Shown piece after piece: positions 35,040-43,836 of a stretch of DNA of 64,000 nucleotides. The position numbers and the translations under genes are program-made. The stretch spans positions 1 through 64,000 of the forward strand of contig CAWBGK010000012.1 in the NCBI GenBank assembly GCA_963788305.1. The letters are read 5' to 3'. Each line of letters starts with the position of its first letter. The stretch's first letter is position 1. Source of the DNA: UTCFX2 sp963788305. GTDB lineage: Bacteria; Chloroflexota; Anaerolineae; Anaerolineales; UBA4823. The notes beneath the pieces were generated by a model. The model had not been told where the DNA came from and ran no database searches. It was given only the letters and a program-made list of their open reading frames with translations.

Positions 35040-36512
35040 ATGGCTGCTAATAAAACCAAGAAGAAATTTACTTTTCCGTCCGCATTCACAATATTATTTC
35101 TGCTGCTGCTCGTGATTGCACTTGCCACCTGGTTAGTCCCGGCGGGCTCGTATGATTACGACGAAGAAGGCGCGCCCGTACCCGGCACTTACCACTCTGT
35201 GGAGCAAAATCCTCAGAAGCTGCTGTCCAGCGCGCTTAAGGGGCCGATCAACGGCATGTACGGGATCGAGGCGGAGGATGGGAGCGTCGATGTGTGGAAT
35301 TCTGGCGAGCTGTTCGGCGCGATCGACGTCGCGATGTTCGTGCTGATCATCGGCGGTTTCTTGGGCGTGACGATGAAAACCGGTGCGATCAACGCCGGGA
35401 TCGCCTGGGTGGTCGGAAAACTCAAGGGCAAGGAAAAATGGATGTTCCCAATCATGATGACCATCTTCGCGATTGGCGGCACCAGCTACGGAATGGCGGA
35501 GGAGACGCTGGCTTTCTATGCGTTAATTATTACGGTGATGCTTGCCGCCGGGTATGACGGTCTAAGCGCTGCAGCCCTGATCCTGCTGGGCGCCGGGATC
35601 GGCGTGCTTGGATCGACAGTCAACCCCTTTGCGACCGGGATCGCCTCGGGTTTCGCCGGGTCGACCCTGAGTGATGGGTTGGTCGGGCGATTGGTCCTCC
35701 TGATCGTCGGAACGATCATGGGCATTTTCTTTGTGATGCGTTATGCCGAGAAAGTGAAGGAGAATCCAACCAAGTCGCTGATCTACGATGAAAAGGCCGA
35801 AAACGAGAAGCAGTTCCTATCCGGCGGAGCAAAGGGCATGGATTTCGGCAAGTTCACCGGGAGGCATAAGGTCATCGTGGCGCTATTCTTCCTGGCTTTC
35901 GTCGTCATGGTGTACGGCGTGATCCCGTGGGAAGACCTGGGCATCGCCATCCCCACCTGGTGGTGGTGGTTCCCGGAGATGACCGCCAGCTTCCTGTTCT
36001 TCGGCATCCTGATCGGCATCGTCGGTAAGTTATCGGAAAAGGACCTGGTGGGAACTTTCGTTGATGGAGCCCGCGATATGTTAGGCGTGGCGCTGATCAT
36101 CGGCGTGGCGCGCGGCATCACCGTGATCATGAACAACGGCCTGATCACCGATACCGTGCTTTACTGGGCGGAACAAGCGGTCGCCGGGTTGAGCAGCGTG
36201 GGTTTCATCATAGTCACCTACTTGCTGTACATCCCCCTGTCGTTCCTGATCCCCTCAACATCCGGTTTGGCGACTGTTTCGATGCCGATCATGGCCCCGC
36301 TCGGAGAATTTGCAGGCGTGGCGAGTTATCTGATCGTCACCGCATACCAGGCTGCCAGCGGTTTGGTGAACCTGATCACCCCGACTTCGGCGGTCGTGAT
36401 GGGCGGTCTTGCCATCGCACGGGTCGGGTACGGCACCTGGTTGAAGTTCGTCTGGCCGCTGCTGGCGTTGTTGGTGGTCCTGTCCATCATCGTGCTGGCC
36501 GGAGGAGTTTAA
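35040..36512 (+). CDS. YfcC-family arginine/ornithine antiporter-like protein
   Basis: A 490-residue membrane carrier of the YfcC/ArcD-like family with about 12 hydrophobic segments. Recognisable phrases are ATWLVPAGSYDY near the N-terminus, IGGFLGVTMKTGAINAGIAW, GGTSYGMAEETLAFYALI, STVNPFATGIASGFAG and IPSTSGLATVSMPIMAPLGE. Members exchange arginine for ornithine or carry related amino acids and peptides. It is the first gene of the arginine deiminase locus, supporting arginine import or ornithine export. ATG 35040 has AAGGAG nine bases upstream; ATG 35034 is only three bases from it. The neutral name YfcC family is safest, since transport has been shown for few members. Confidence 0.84.
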   Translation: MAANKTKKKFTFPSAFTILFLLLLVIALATWLVPAGSYDYDEEGAPVPGTYHSVEQNPQKLLSSALKGPINGMYGIEAEDGSVDVWNSGELFGAIDVAMFVLIIGGFLGVTMKTGAINAGIAWVVGKLKGKEKWMFPIMMTIFAIGGTSYGMAEETLAFYALIITVMLAAGYDGLSAAALILLGAGIGVLGSTVNPFATGIASGFAGSTLSDGLVGRLVLLIVGTIMGIFFVMRYAEKVKENPTKSLIYDEKAENEKQFLSGGAKGMDFGKFTGRHKVIVALFFLAFVVMVYGVIPWEDLGIAIPTWWWWFPEMTASFLFFGILIGIVGKLSEKDLVGTFVDGARDMLGVALIIGVARGITVIMNNGLITDTVLYWAEQAVAGLSSVGFIIVTYLLYIPLSFLIPSTSGLATVSMPIMAPLGEFAGVASYLIVTAYQAASGLVNLITPTSAVVMGGLAIARVGYGTWLKFVWPLLALLVVLSIIVLAGGV

Positions 36513-36517
36513 TCTAA

Positions 36518-36880
36518 ATGATCGATATCCTGCCTCAATCCACACAAAGCTGCCTGCTGGTTCATTTCAGCGGCAAGGTGTCCGGCGCGGAATATCAGCA
36601 ATTTCTCGATGCGCTGGGTCAGCGCTTGAAAACCGGAGAGAAATTCGCCCTGGTGATCGAGTTCACCGGTTTCGAGTTTTACGGCGACTTCGAAGCTGCC
36701 AGGATGGACCTGAAGTTTGGATTGGACGAATACAAACACATCCACCGGGCGGCTTTTGTCGGCGACCAGAAATGGATCGCCTGGTTTACCCGCTTTGTCG
36801 GTCCTTTCACCCGGGCGGAAGAAAAGCATTTTCCTGCAGGTCAAATCGAAGCAGCGTCGGAATGGGCTTGCAGTTCATAA
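36518..36880 (+). CDS. SpoIIAA/STAS-like protein
   Basis: A 120-residue protein of the SpoIIAA-like (DUF3478) group, with an alternating beta-alpha pattern. Typical parts are the N-terminal LVHFSGKVSGAEYQQFLDAL, KFALVIEFTGFEFYGDFEAA and RAAFVGDQKWIAWFTRFVGP. Members often have lipid-binding or anti-sigma-antagonist-like folds, but function is rarely known. It begins five bases after the antiporter stop and precedes the ornithine carbamoyltransferase gene, so it probably belongs to the arginine operon. Its role there is not clear. Confidence 0.78.
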   Translation: MIDILPQSTQSCLLVHFSGKVSGAEYQQFLDALGQRLKTGEKFALVIEFTGFEFYGDFEAARMDLKFGLDEYKHIHRAAFVGDQKWIAWFTRFVGPFTRAEEKHFPAGQIEAASEWACSS

Positions 36881-36961
36881 GCCCTTGGCTGGCAAATGCT
36901 TCAATGTTGATAAAATAACTGGATCAGAAGTACGATTACTTTCAGAAAAGGAGATTTAACC

Positions 36962-37963
36962 ATGGCTTTCAATTTACGCAACCGCAACTTTCTTAAAGAG
37001 CTGGATTTCACGCCTGAAGAGCTCAAATTCCTGCTCAAACTGTCTGCTGATCTCAAAGCAGCCAAGTACGGCGGCTACGAGCAGCAAACGCTGAAGGGCA
37101 AGAACATTGCCCTGATCTTTGAGAAGACCTCCACCCGAACGCGCTGCGCGTTTGAGGTCGCGGCTTACGACCAGGGCGCCAAAGTCACATACCTGGGACC
37201 GTCCGGCTCGCAGATCGGCCATAAGGAGTCGATGAAAGATACCGCCAGGGTGCTGGGACGCATGTACGATGGGATCGAGTACCGCGGCTTCGGCCAGGAG
37301 CTGGTAGAAATTTTGGGAAAGTACGCAGGCGTGCCGGTCTGGAACGGCCTGACCAATGAGTTCCACCCAACCCAGATGATCTGCGACATCCTGACGATGA
37401 TGGAGCACAGCGACAAGCACCTTAATGAAATCTCCTACTGCTACCTGGGGGACGCCCGCAACAACATGGGCAACTCGCTGATGGTGACCGGCTGCAAGCT
37501 CGGGATGGACGTGCGCCTGTGCGCACCCAAGGCGCTCTGGCCTGAGGCAGCGTTGGTTGAGACCTGCCGGAAGGTCGCAGCCGAGACCGGCGCCCGCCTG
37601 ACAATAACCGAGAGCGTTGAAGAGGGCGTCAAAGGGGTAGATTACCTGTATACCGATGTGTGGGTCTCGATGGGCGAGGCCAAAGAAGTCTGGGACGAGC
37701 GCATCAAGCTTCTTAAGCCCTACCAGGTCAACATGGATGTCGTTAAAAAGTCCGGCAACCCCAAGGTCAAGTTCATGCACTGCCTGCCAGCCTTCCACAA
37801 CCGCGAGACGAAAGTTGGCGAGGACATCTATCAAAAGACTGGCATGGATAGCCTTGAGGTGACCGAAGAGGTGTTCGAATCGGAGATGTCCATCGTCTTC
37901 GCCCAGGCCGAGAACCGGATGCACACCATCAAGGCGATCATGGTCGCCACGCTGGGAGACTAG
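36962..37963 (+). CDS. arcB: Ornithine carbamoyltransferase, catabolic type
   Basis: A 333-residue cytosolic enzyme that, in the arginine deiminase pathway, converts citrulline and phosphate to ornithine and carbamoyl phosphate. The carbamoyl-phosphate site is EKTSTRTRCAFE near residue 53; others are GSQIGHKESMKDT, the HPTQMICD loop, and HCLPAFHNRET near residue 270, containing the catalytic Cys. Length and the GSQIGHKES segment fit the ArcB/ArgF group. Carbamate kinase and arginine deiminase encoded downstream complete the pathway, so a catabolic direction is inferred. AAAGGAG precedes the ATG. An inverted repeat follows immediately after the stop. Confidence 0.93.
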   Translation: MAFNLRNRNFLKELDFTPEELKFLLKLSADLKAAKYGGYEQQTLKGKNIALIFEKTSTRTRCAFEVAAYDQGAKVTYLGPSGSQIGHKESMKDTARVLGRMYDGIEYRGFGQELVEILGKYAGVPVWNGLTNEFHPTQMICDILTMMEHSDKHLNEISYCYLGDARNNMGNSLMVTGCKLGMDVRLCAPKALWPEAALVETCRKVAAETGARLTITESVEEGVKGVDYLYTDVWVSMGEAKEVWDERIKLLKPYQVNMDVVKKSGNPKVKFMHCLPAFHNRETKVGEDIYQKTGMDSLEVTEEVFESEMSIVFAQAENRMHTIKAIMVATLGD

Positions 37964-37979
37964 ATTTGTAATGCTAATT

Positions 37980-38018
37980 TGTGTGTACATTGTGAGCTGC
38001 ACCCACAATGTACACACA
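37980..38018. repeat. Perfect 15-bp inverted repeat between arcB and the dipeptidase gene
   Basis: TGTGTGTACATTGTG (37980-37994) and its exact complement (38004-38018) flank a 9-base spacer. No T-tract follows, so it is not a classical terminator. It could be an operator or an mRNA processing/stabilising hairpin within the arginine operon. Confidence 0.65.
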
Positions 38019-38058
38019 GCATAAAAATAGGATTTATGGGTGTATCTGGAGGAAGGCA

Positions 38059-39402
38059 ATGCTCGAAAATATTGAGATCCATCTCGAAGCCCAACAGGCG
38101 CCGCTAAAAACCGCGCTGATAGATCTGGTTCGGATCCCCAGTGTCTGCGATGAAAGCGACAGCAGGTTCCCATTTGGCGAAGCCGTAGATCAGGCACTTC
38201 GAAAGACGCTCCAGGTCGCCGGCGAGCTTGGTTTCAAGACCCATTACGGTGAAGGCGGATATTACGGCTACGCAGATGTTGGCGAGGGGGAAGAAATGCT
38301 GGGCATCCTGGGGCATCTCGATGTTGTCCCGCCCGGGAAGCTGCAGGACTGGGACCGCGATCCGTTCGACCCAATTGAAATGGATGGGATGATATACGGT
38401 CGCGGCACTCAGGATGACAAGGGCCCGCTGCTGGCATCGCTCTTTGCTGTTAAGGCGCTGATGGACGCAGGCGTGAAATTCAACAAACGCGTCCGCTTTA
38501 TCTTCGGCACCGATGAAGAGACCCTCTGGCGATGCATCAAGCGCTATCTAGAAAAAGAAGAAATGCCGGGCTTTGGATTTTCGCCTGATTCGAGGTTTCC
38601 GGTCACCTATGCCGAAAAAGGATTGCTCCAGCTGCGTTTGGAAGGTAAAAACGAGAGCGGGATCAAGCTGACAGGTGGTTCAGCATTTAACGCAGTGCCT
38701 GACATGATTTTTTACGAGGGCGAGCGGCAGGATGATCTGGCGGATAAGCTCGACCAACTGGGATTTGAGTACGAGTGGAACGAGGACGGCATTGAGGTCA
38801 AGGGCAGAGCTGCCCATGCGATGATCCCCGAGGAAGGCATCAACGCCATCACCCGCCTGTGCATCGCGCTGCACGCGATCGGCATCCATTCCAAAGCGAT
38901 CGATTTTATCGCCCAGGAAATTCGAGAAGACCCCAACGCCGCGCGCATCTTTGGCGATTGCACCGACGCGCCCTCCGGCAAGCTCAAGTTCAACGTCGGG
39001 ATTATCGAGCTCGGCGGAGTGGAACAGCTATCGATCGATTCCCGCATCCCGGTCACAGAATCAAAAGAAGAGATGGTAGCCAGGCTGAGTGCAACCGCAG
39101 CGAAATATGGGTTGAAATATAAAGAGTTCGATTGGCTGGCGCCGATCTACCTACCGCTGGATCACTTCATGGTAAAAACTCTGATGGAAGTCTACCGGGA
39201 GCGAAGCGGAGATTTGGTCACTGAACCCAAGTCGTCTGGTGGGGCGACCTATGCCCGCGCGATCAACAACTGCGTGGCTTTTGGCGCGCTGACCGTAGAC
39301 GAGGAATTGACTGAGCACCAACCCAATGAGCGGGCGGTGCTCAAGAATTTGTTCAAGTCGATGGAAATTTACGCTTATGCGGTCTACAAGCTGACCCGAT
39401 AA
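38059..39402 (+). CDS. M20-family dipeptidase (PepV/Sapep-like)
   Basis: A 447-residue zinc metallopeptidase. Metal-site motifs are ILGHLDVVPPG near residue 84, GRGTQDDKGPLLASL near 118, FGTDEET near 151 and the later TYARAINNCVAFGA. The PepV-type signature appears as DWDRDPFDPIEMDGMIYGRG. Such enzymes cleave dipeptides, including beta-alanyl or D-containing ones. ATG 38059 is chosen because GGAGGAAG precedes it; an in-frame ATG at 38008 lies inside the inverted repeat. In the arginine locus it would supply amino acids, arginine among them, from imported peptides. Confidence 0.87.
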   Translation: MLENIEIHLEAQQAPLKTALIDLVRIPSVCDESDSRFPFGEAVDQALRKTLQVAGELGFKTHYGEGGYYGYADVGEGEEMLGILGHLDVVPPGKLQDWDRDPFDPIEMDGMIYGRGTQDDKGPLLASLFAVKALMDAGVKFNKRVRFIFGTDEETLWRCIKRYLEKEEMPGFGFSPDSRFPVTYAEKGLLQLRLEGKNESGIKLTGGSAFNAVPDMIFYEGERQDDLADKLDQLGFEYEWNEDGIEVKGRAAHAMIPEEGINAITRLCIALHAIGIHSKAIDFIAQEIREDPNAARIFGDCTDAPSGKLKFNVGIIELGGVEQLSIDSRIPVTESKEEMVARLSATAAKYGLKYKEFDWLAPIYLPLDHFMVKTLMEVYRERSGDLVTEPKSSGGATYARAINNCVAFGALTVDEELTEHQPNERAVLKNLFKSMEIYAYAVYKLTR

Positions 39403-39429
39403 TATTGTGAAAACAAGGAGAACAGTTTT

Positions 39430-40024
39430 ATGTTGCGAAGAGGTGGAGGCCTGGCTCGACCAGGCGGAATGATCAGCCCGATGGCGGCGCCGGCGGCCCA
39501 GCCGACGGCAGGACCCCAGACACCTGCAGGCGTCAACCGTTACATCATGCGCCAGCGGATGTTTGCCTTTGGGCAGGATTTCTACATCAATAATGCTGCC
39601 GGGCAGCCTTGCTTCAAAATCGACGGAAAAGTCCGACTGGTTAAAGAGTCGTTGAAATTCCGAGACATACAAGGGAATCTCCTGTATAAGCTGGATGAGA
39701 AGGTGCTGCGCATCCGCGAATCCTTCGACATCTTTAAATCCGGATGGTTCGCTGGCAGCCAAGGTGCACAACGCCATCATTGATCCGCTGCGGGAACGCT
39801 TCACAATCGAGATCCCCGGCGCCGAAAACATGATGACGATGGGCAAGGTCATCTGGGCGCAGTACGACATTTTACGGGGCGGAATGCAGGTGGCGAAGAT
39901 CTCCAAGCAGTTTTCCTGGATCGGTCGCGATCAATATGTGGTCGACGTTCTTCCTGGTCAAGACGACTGCCTCATCCTGGCGATCACAGTGGCTATCGAT
40001 ATGATGGTCAGCAACGGGAGGTAA
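39430..40024 (+). CDS. LURP-one-related protein (frame-disrupted)
   Basis: A beta-barrel protein of the LURP-one-related (DUF567/tubby C-terminal-like) family, about 197 residues when restored. The N-terminal MLRRGGGLARPGGM is Gly/Pro-rich. Then come RYIMRQRMFAFGQDFYINN, KIDGKVRLVKESLKF and LLYKLDEKVLRIRESFDIF in the first frame, and AAKVHNAIIDPLRERFTIEI and KQFSWIGRDQYVVDVLPGQD in the +1 frame. The switch is at about 39739-39744 (TCCGGATGG, one G too many). Plant and bacterial members have poorly known roles, perhaps membrane or lipid contacts. It is three bases from the next gene and inside the arginine operon. Confidence 0.78.
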
Positions 40025-40026
40025 CC

Positions 40027-40812
40027 ATGACAGTCGGGCCAGTGCAAGTCATCGTCTTTGGATTTGACCGGACCGACCAGTTCCGCGGCGAAGTGCTGGA
40101 GGAGCTGGCAAACCTGCGAGGGCGCGGGATGATCCGGTTGCTGGACCTGTTCGTGGCGCTCAAAGATCCCTCCGAGGATATCGTCGCTGTTGAATTAAAT
40201 GACCTGACCGAGCAGGAGTCTGTGGAATTTGGCAGCGTCATCGGGAAATTGCTGGGCGTCTCGAGTGTAAGCGCCGAGGAGCTCGCCGCGGGCGCGGTGG
40301 AGAACATCCTTGCCGCCGCCTCGAATTCGGTCGGGTTGGATGAGCTGAGTTTGCGCCAGGTAGTGGAAAACCTGCAGCCAGGAAAGGCTTTCGGCGTGCT
40401 GATGTTTGAGCACACCTGGGCGATCCCGCTGCGAGACGCCATCCGCCGCGCCGGAGGTGTTCCCCTCGCTCAGGGCTTCATCACCCCCGAGGCGCTGCTC
40501 ATGGTTGGTGAAGAGCTGCGGGTGATTGGTGAGGCAGAGCGAACGATCGAGGTCGCTCAGATCGTGCAGAGTGCGGCGATCCTGGATACACTCGCGACGC
40601 TTGAGCAGGCAGAGGCGGTGAAGACCGCGATCGCGGCGGACGTGGTCCGGACCCTGGCTCTGGCAGAATTGATCGAGGAAGAGGCTATGGCAGAAGCGAT
40701 CGAGACGCTGGCCGTGGCGGGATTGCTTGAAGCTGAGTACCTTGAAGCAGCTGTAAAGGCTGATCAGCAAGAAGCTGCTGAGGACAAGGAATATTTCACG
40801 GCTGCAGCATAA
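40027..40812 (+). CDS. DUF6325/DUF1269-like protein with helical C-terminal extension
   Basis: A 261-residue protein. The N-terminal half (about 1-145) begins VGPVQVIVFGFDRTDQFRG and includes GMIRLLDLFVALKD, VENLQPGKAFGVLMFEHTWA and IRRAGGVPLAQGFITPE. This is the pattern of DUF6325 proteins, related to the DUF1269 fold. The C-terminal 100 residues are Ala/Glu-rich helices with a repeated theme (AAILDTLATLEQAEAV, VVRTLALAELIEEEAM, AIETLAVAGLLEAEYL), suggesting internal repeats. No membrane segment is evident. It begins three bases after the LURP-one gene. Function is unknown; co-location with the arginine pathway is reproducible only by comparison with other genomes. Confidence 0.72.
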   Translation: MTVGPVQVIVFGFDRTDQFRGEVLEELANLRGRGMIRLLDLFVALKDPSEDIVAVELNDLTEQESVEFGSVIGKLLGVSSVSAEELAAGAVENILAAASNSVGLDELSLRQVVENLQPGKAFGVLMFEHTWAIPLRDAIRRAGGVPLAQGFITPEALLMVGEELRVIGEAERTIEVAQIVQSAAILDTLATLEQAEAVKTAIAADVVRTLALAELIEEEAMAEAIETLAVAGLLEAEYLEAAVKADQQEAAEDKEYFTAAA

Positions 40813-40936
40813 GCAGATAATTTTATTCTGGTATGTGTGGTGTCATACCGAACACGCCTTTCAAGGCAAATCAGCCTTTAAAGCAGCGAAACACGAGAGA
40901 GAGACAAAAGGGCAGAGATCATCTTGAGGTTGGATC

Positions 40937-42265
40937 ATGGCAGAATATTCGGTTGAGACTGGAAGTGCATCTGAAAAGAAATCCTTATCTCTTCGCGGGG
41001 CGGTTTTTCTTGGGATCGGTTCGATGGTCGGCGCAGGCATCTTCGCCCTGTTTGGAGAGGCGGGTGCGATCGCCGGCGCGGCAGTCTGGGTGTCTTTCCT
41101 GATTGGCGGGATCATCGCCCTCTTGCAAGGCTATTCCTTTGGGAAGCTCGGCGCCCGATATCCATCTGCTGGCGGCATGATCAGCTGGATCGTGCGCGGC
41201 TATGGAAAGGGATTATTCACCGGTGGTGTGGTCATGCTGGGCTATTTTTCCGTGCTGATTGTGACCGCCATGGTGGCCGTATCCTTCGGCAGTTATGCGA
41301 CCAGCCTATTCCTGGGGGAAGAGGCGCCACAAATCTGGGTAAAAATCTTTGCCGCCGCCATCGTTATCCTTTTAACTTTTGTAAATTCCATCGGCGCAGA
41401 AGCAGCCTCTAAGGCTCAGACGGCGATCGTGACCATAGTCATGATCGTCTTGAGCAGCTTTGCGATCGCGATGCTGTTAAATATGGACGTCTCGATGCTG
41501 GCGCCGGTGTCATACCCCCCCATGAGCTACATCCTCGCCAGCGTCGCCCTGACCTTCTTCGCTTACCTGGGTTTTGGGGTGATCTCTTTTTCGGGGGGAG
41601 ACATCGAGAATCCCAAGGTCAATATGCCCAGGGCGATGTATATCGCCATCGGATTTACCTTGCTTCTTTATGTTGCTCTGGCGATCGGCGTCTTCGGTAC
41701 CCTGACGGTTGAAGAGGTCATTGCCAACGCAGACACGGCCCTGGCTGTCGCGGCGCTGCCGATTTTCGGCGCGTTTGGCTATACCATGATCTCGATCGCG
41801 GCGATATTCGCTACGACGGGCGCGGTCAACTCCCAGCTGTATGCTTCGATTGGCGCAACCTATTCCATGGCAAAAGACGGACAGCTGCCGCCAGTTTTCG
41901 GGCTGAAGCGCCGGCGGAGGGAACAGGGTACTCAAGGTTTGGTGATCTCTTCCTTGATCATCATCCTGCTGGCCGTATTTGTTGACGTCTCTGCGATAGC
42001 CTCGGTCGGCAGCGCGGTTGCTCTTTCCATCTTTGCTCTAGTCACAATAGCCCACCTGCGCATGACGGATGAGACCAGGGCATCCAAGCCAATTCTCTGG
42101 CTGACTTTATTGGCTACAATCCTGGCGATCCTGCTGTTCTGCTGGTATACCCTTCTAACCTCACCGCAGACTTTCGCGTTCCTGGTAGCGACGATCGTCC
42201 TGGCCTGGGTTGTCGAAGCCGTTTGGAGATATATCAGCAAGCGAGAAGTAAACACGGATAAATAA
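40937..42265 (+). CDS. APC-superfamily amino acid permease
   Basis: A 442-residue membrane transporter with about 12 helices. The start of TM1 has the APC signature LGIGSMVGAGIFALFGEAG near residue 30, followed by YPSAGGMISWIVRGYG, the TM6 region LGFGVISFSGGDIENPKVNM near residue 210 and SQLYASIGATYSMAKDGQLP. Such proteins import or exchange amino acids. In this locus it may carry arginine, ornithine or an amino acid freed by the peptidases. It is preceded by a 124-base gap without obvious features and is 22 bases from the NhaC-like gene. Confidence 0.87.
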   Translation: MAEYSVETGSASEKKSLSLRGAVFLGIGSMVGAGIFALFGEAGAIAGAAVWVSFLIGGIIALLQGYSFGKLGARYPSAGGMISWIVRGYGKGLFTGGVVMLGYFSVLIVTAMVAVSFGSYATSLFLGEEAPQIWVKIFAAAIVILLTFVNSIGAEAASKAQTAIVTIVMIVLSSFAIAMLLNMDVSMLAPVSYPPMSYILASVALTFFAYLGFGVISFSGGDIENPKVNMPRAMYIAIGFTLLLYVALAIGVFGTLTVEEVIANADTALAVAALPIFGAFGYTMISIAAIFATTGAVNSQLYASIGATYSMAKDGQLPPVFGLKRRRREQGTQGLVISSLIIILLAVFVDVSAIASVGSAVALSIFALVTIAHLRMTDETRASKPILWLTLLATILAILLFCWYTLLTSPQTFAFLVATIVLAWVVEAVWRYISKREVNTDK

Positions 42266-42287
42266 AATTTGTTCGATCGGAGAAGAA

Positions 42288-43809
42288 ATGGACGCTGACC
42301 TGCCTGGAAAAGAAAAAGTAATCCGCGAACCTTCGTTGGTCGATGCGCTGATCCCGCTGCTCTTTATGATCGCGCTGCTGGCGACCTCGATCGTGCTGTT
42401 CGGGCTCGACGCAGCCGTCGGTCCGCTGCAGGTGGCTTTACTCATGAGCGCAGTGGTGGCGGCTGTTGTGGCCCACAAGAATGGGCATTCCTGGGAGCGG
42501 CTTGGCGAGGAGATCGTAAAAGGCATCTCGCTGGCGATGACCGCGATCATGATCCTGCTGATGGTCGGGGCTTTGATCGGAGTCTGGAACATGTCCGGCA
42601 CGATTGCCACGATGGTTTATTTCGGTGTCAAATACATCGATCCATCCTGGTTTTACCTGGCCGCAGCGTTGCTGTGCGGCATCGTCGGGATCGTGACCGG
42701 CAGCTCCTGGACCACTGCTGCGACGCTGGGGGTTGCTTTTGTCGGCATGGCCAATACCATCGGCGCGTCGACCGCGATAACGGCCGGGGCGGTGATCTCT
42801 GGGGCATATTTTGGCGATAAGATGACCCCCCTGTCAGAGACAACCATCCTGACGCCGCAGATCGTCGGCAGCAATGTATATACTCACATCAGCAGCATGG
42901 CGAAGGCGACCATACCGGCTTACCTGATTTCTCTCGTCATCTTCTTTTTCATTGGGAGAAGCAGCGCCACGGGCGCTCCGCCGGTCGATACTACTGCCGC
43001 CCTAGGGGCACTGGAGTTCTTCCTACAACATCAGCCTGTGGAACTTGCTGCCTGTACTGGTCTTGCTTCTGCTCGGTATGAAGAAGTTTCCGGCATTTCT
43101 CTCGATCCTGATCGGAACACTGGCAGGCGCTTTGGTTGCGGTGGTATTGCAGCCTGCGGTTGTGGTCGCATTTGCCAATGACCCCAGCCTGGGCTACGGG
43201 CTGGCCGCGTTGAAAAGTGTTTGGATGGCGATGGCGACCGGCTTTACCTCCTCGACCGGGTATGCGCAGATCGATACCCTGTTCTCGGGCGGCGGCATGG
43301 ACAGCATGCTGGTCACGATCTGGTTGATTTTGGGAGCGATGTCCTTTGGGGCGATGATGGATTACGGAGGCTTCAATGCCCGCCTGATCACGCCGATCAT
43401 CGGAAAGGTAAAATCTGTCGGCGGCATGATCGCGATGGTGATGTGCACCGCTTTAGGGTTGAATATCGTCGCCGGCGACCAGTATATTGCCATCGTTTTG
43501 CCGGCTCGCATGTTCATGGTCGAGTTCCGCAAGCGCGGGGTCCATCCGGAGACTCTGGCGACAGCGGTCGAGAACTCAGGGACGGTTACGTCCCCCTTGA
43601 TCCCGTGGAACTCCTGCGGTGCATATATGTCGGCGGCGCTGGGTGTCTCTACGTTCGTGTATTTGCCCTATTGTTTCTTTAATTTTGCGAATTTCCTGCT
43701 TGGGATGATCTACGGCTTCATGGGCATTAACATCATGCGTTTAAAACCAGAAGAAGCGCTCCCAGCGGAACCGTTATCAGAAATTCCAATGGTCATGCAG
43801 GATAGATGA
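42288..43809 (+). CDS. NhaC-family Na+/H+ antiporter-like protein (frame-disrupted)
   Basis: A membrane antiporter of the NhaC type, about 506 residues when restored. The first frame covers ILLMVGALIGVWNMSGTIAT, GIVGIVTGSSWTTAATLGVA, AGAVISGAYFGDKMTPLSET and SNVYTHISSM, the family core. The second, in the +1 frame, covers YNISLWNLLPVLVLLLLGMK, MSFGAMMDYGGFNARLI, GLNIVAGDQYIAIVLPARMF and TVTSPLIPWNSCGAYMSAAL. The switch is at about 43015-43023 (GAGTTCTTCC, one T too many). Some family members exchange malate/lactate or amino acids rather than protons. In the arginine locus it may handle Na+/H+ balance or export an organic ion. Confidence 0.85.
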
Positions 43810-43836
43810 TGGAAGATATGGTATTTCCGAAGGATA

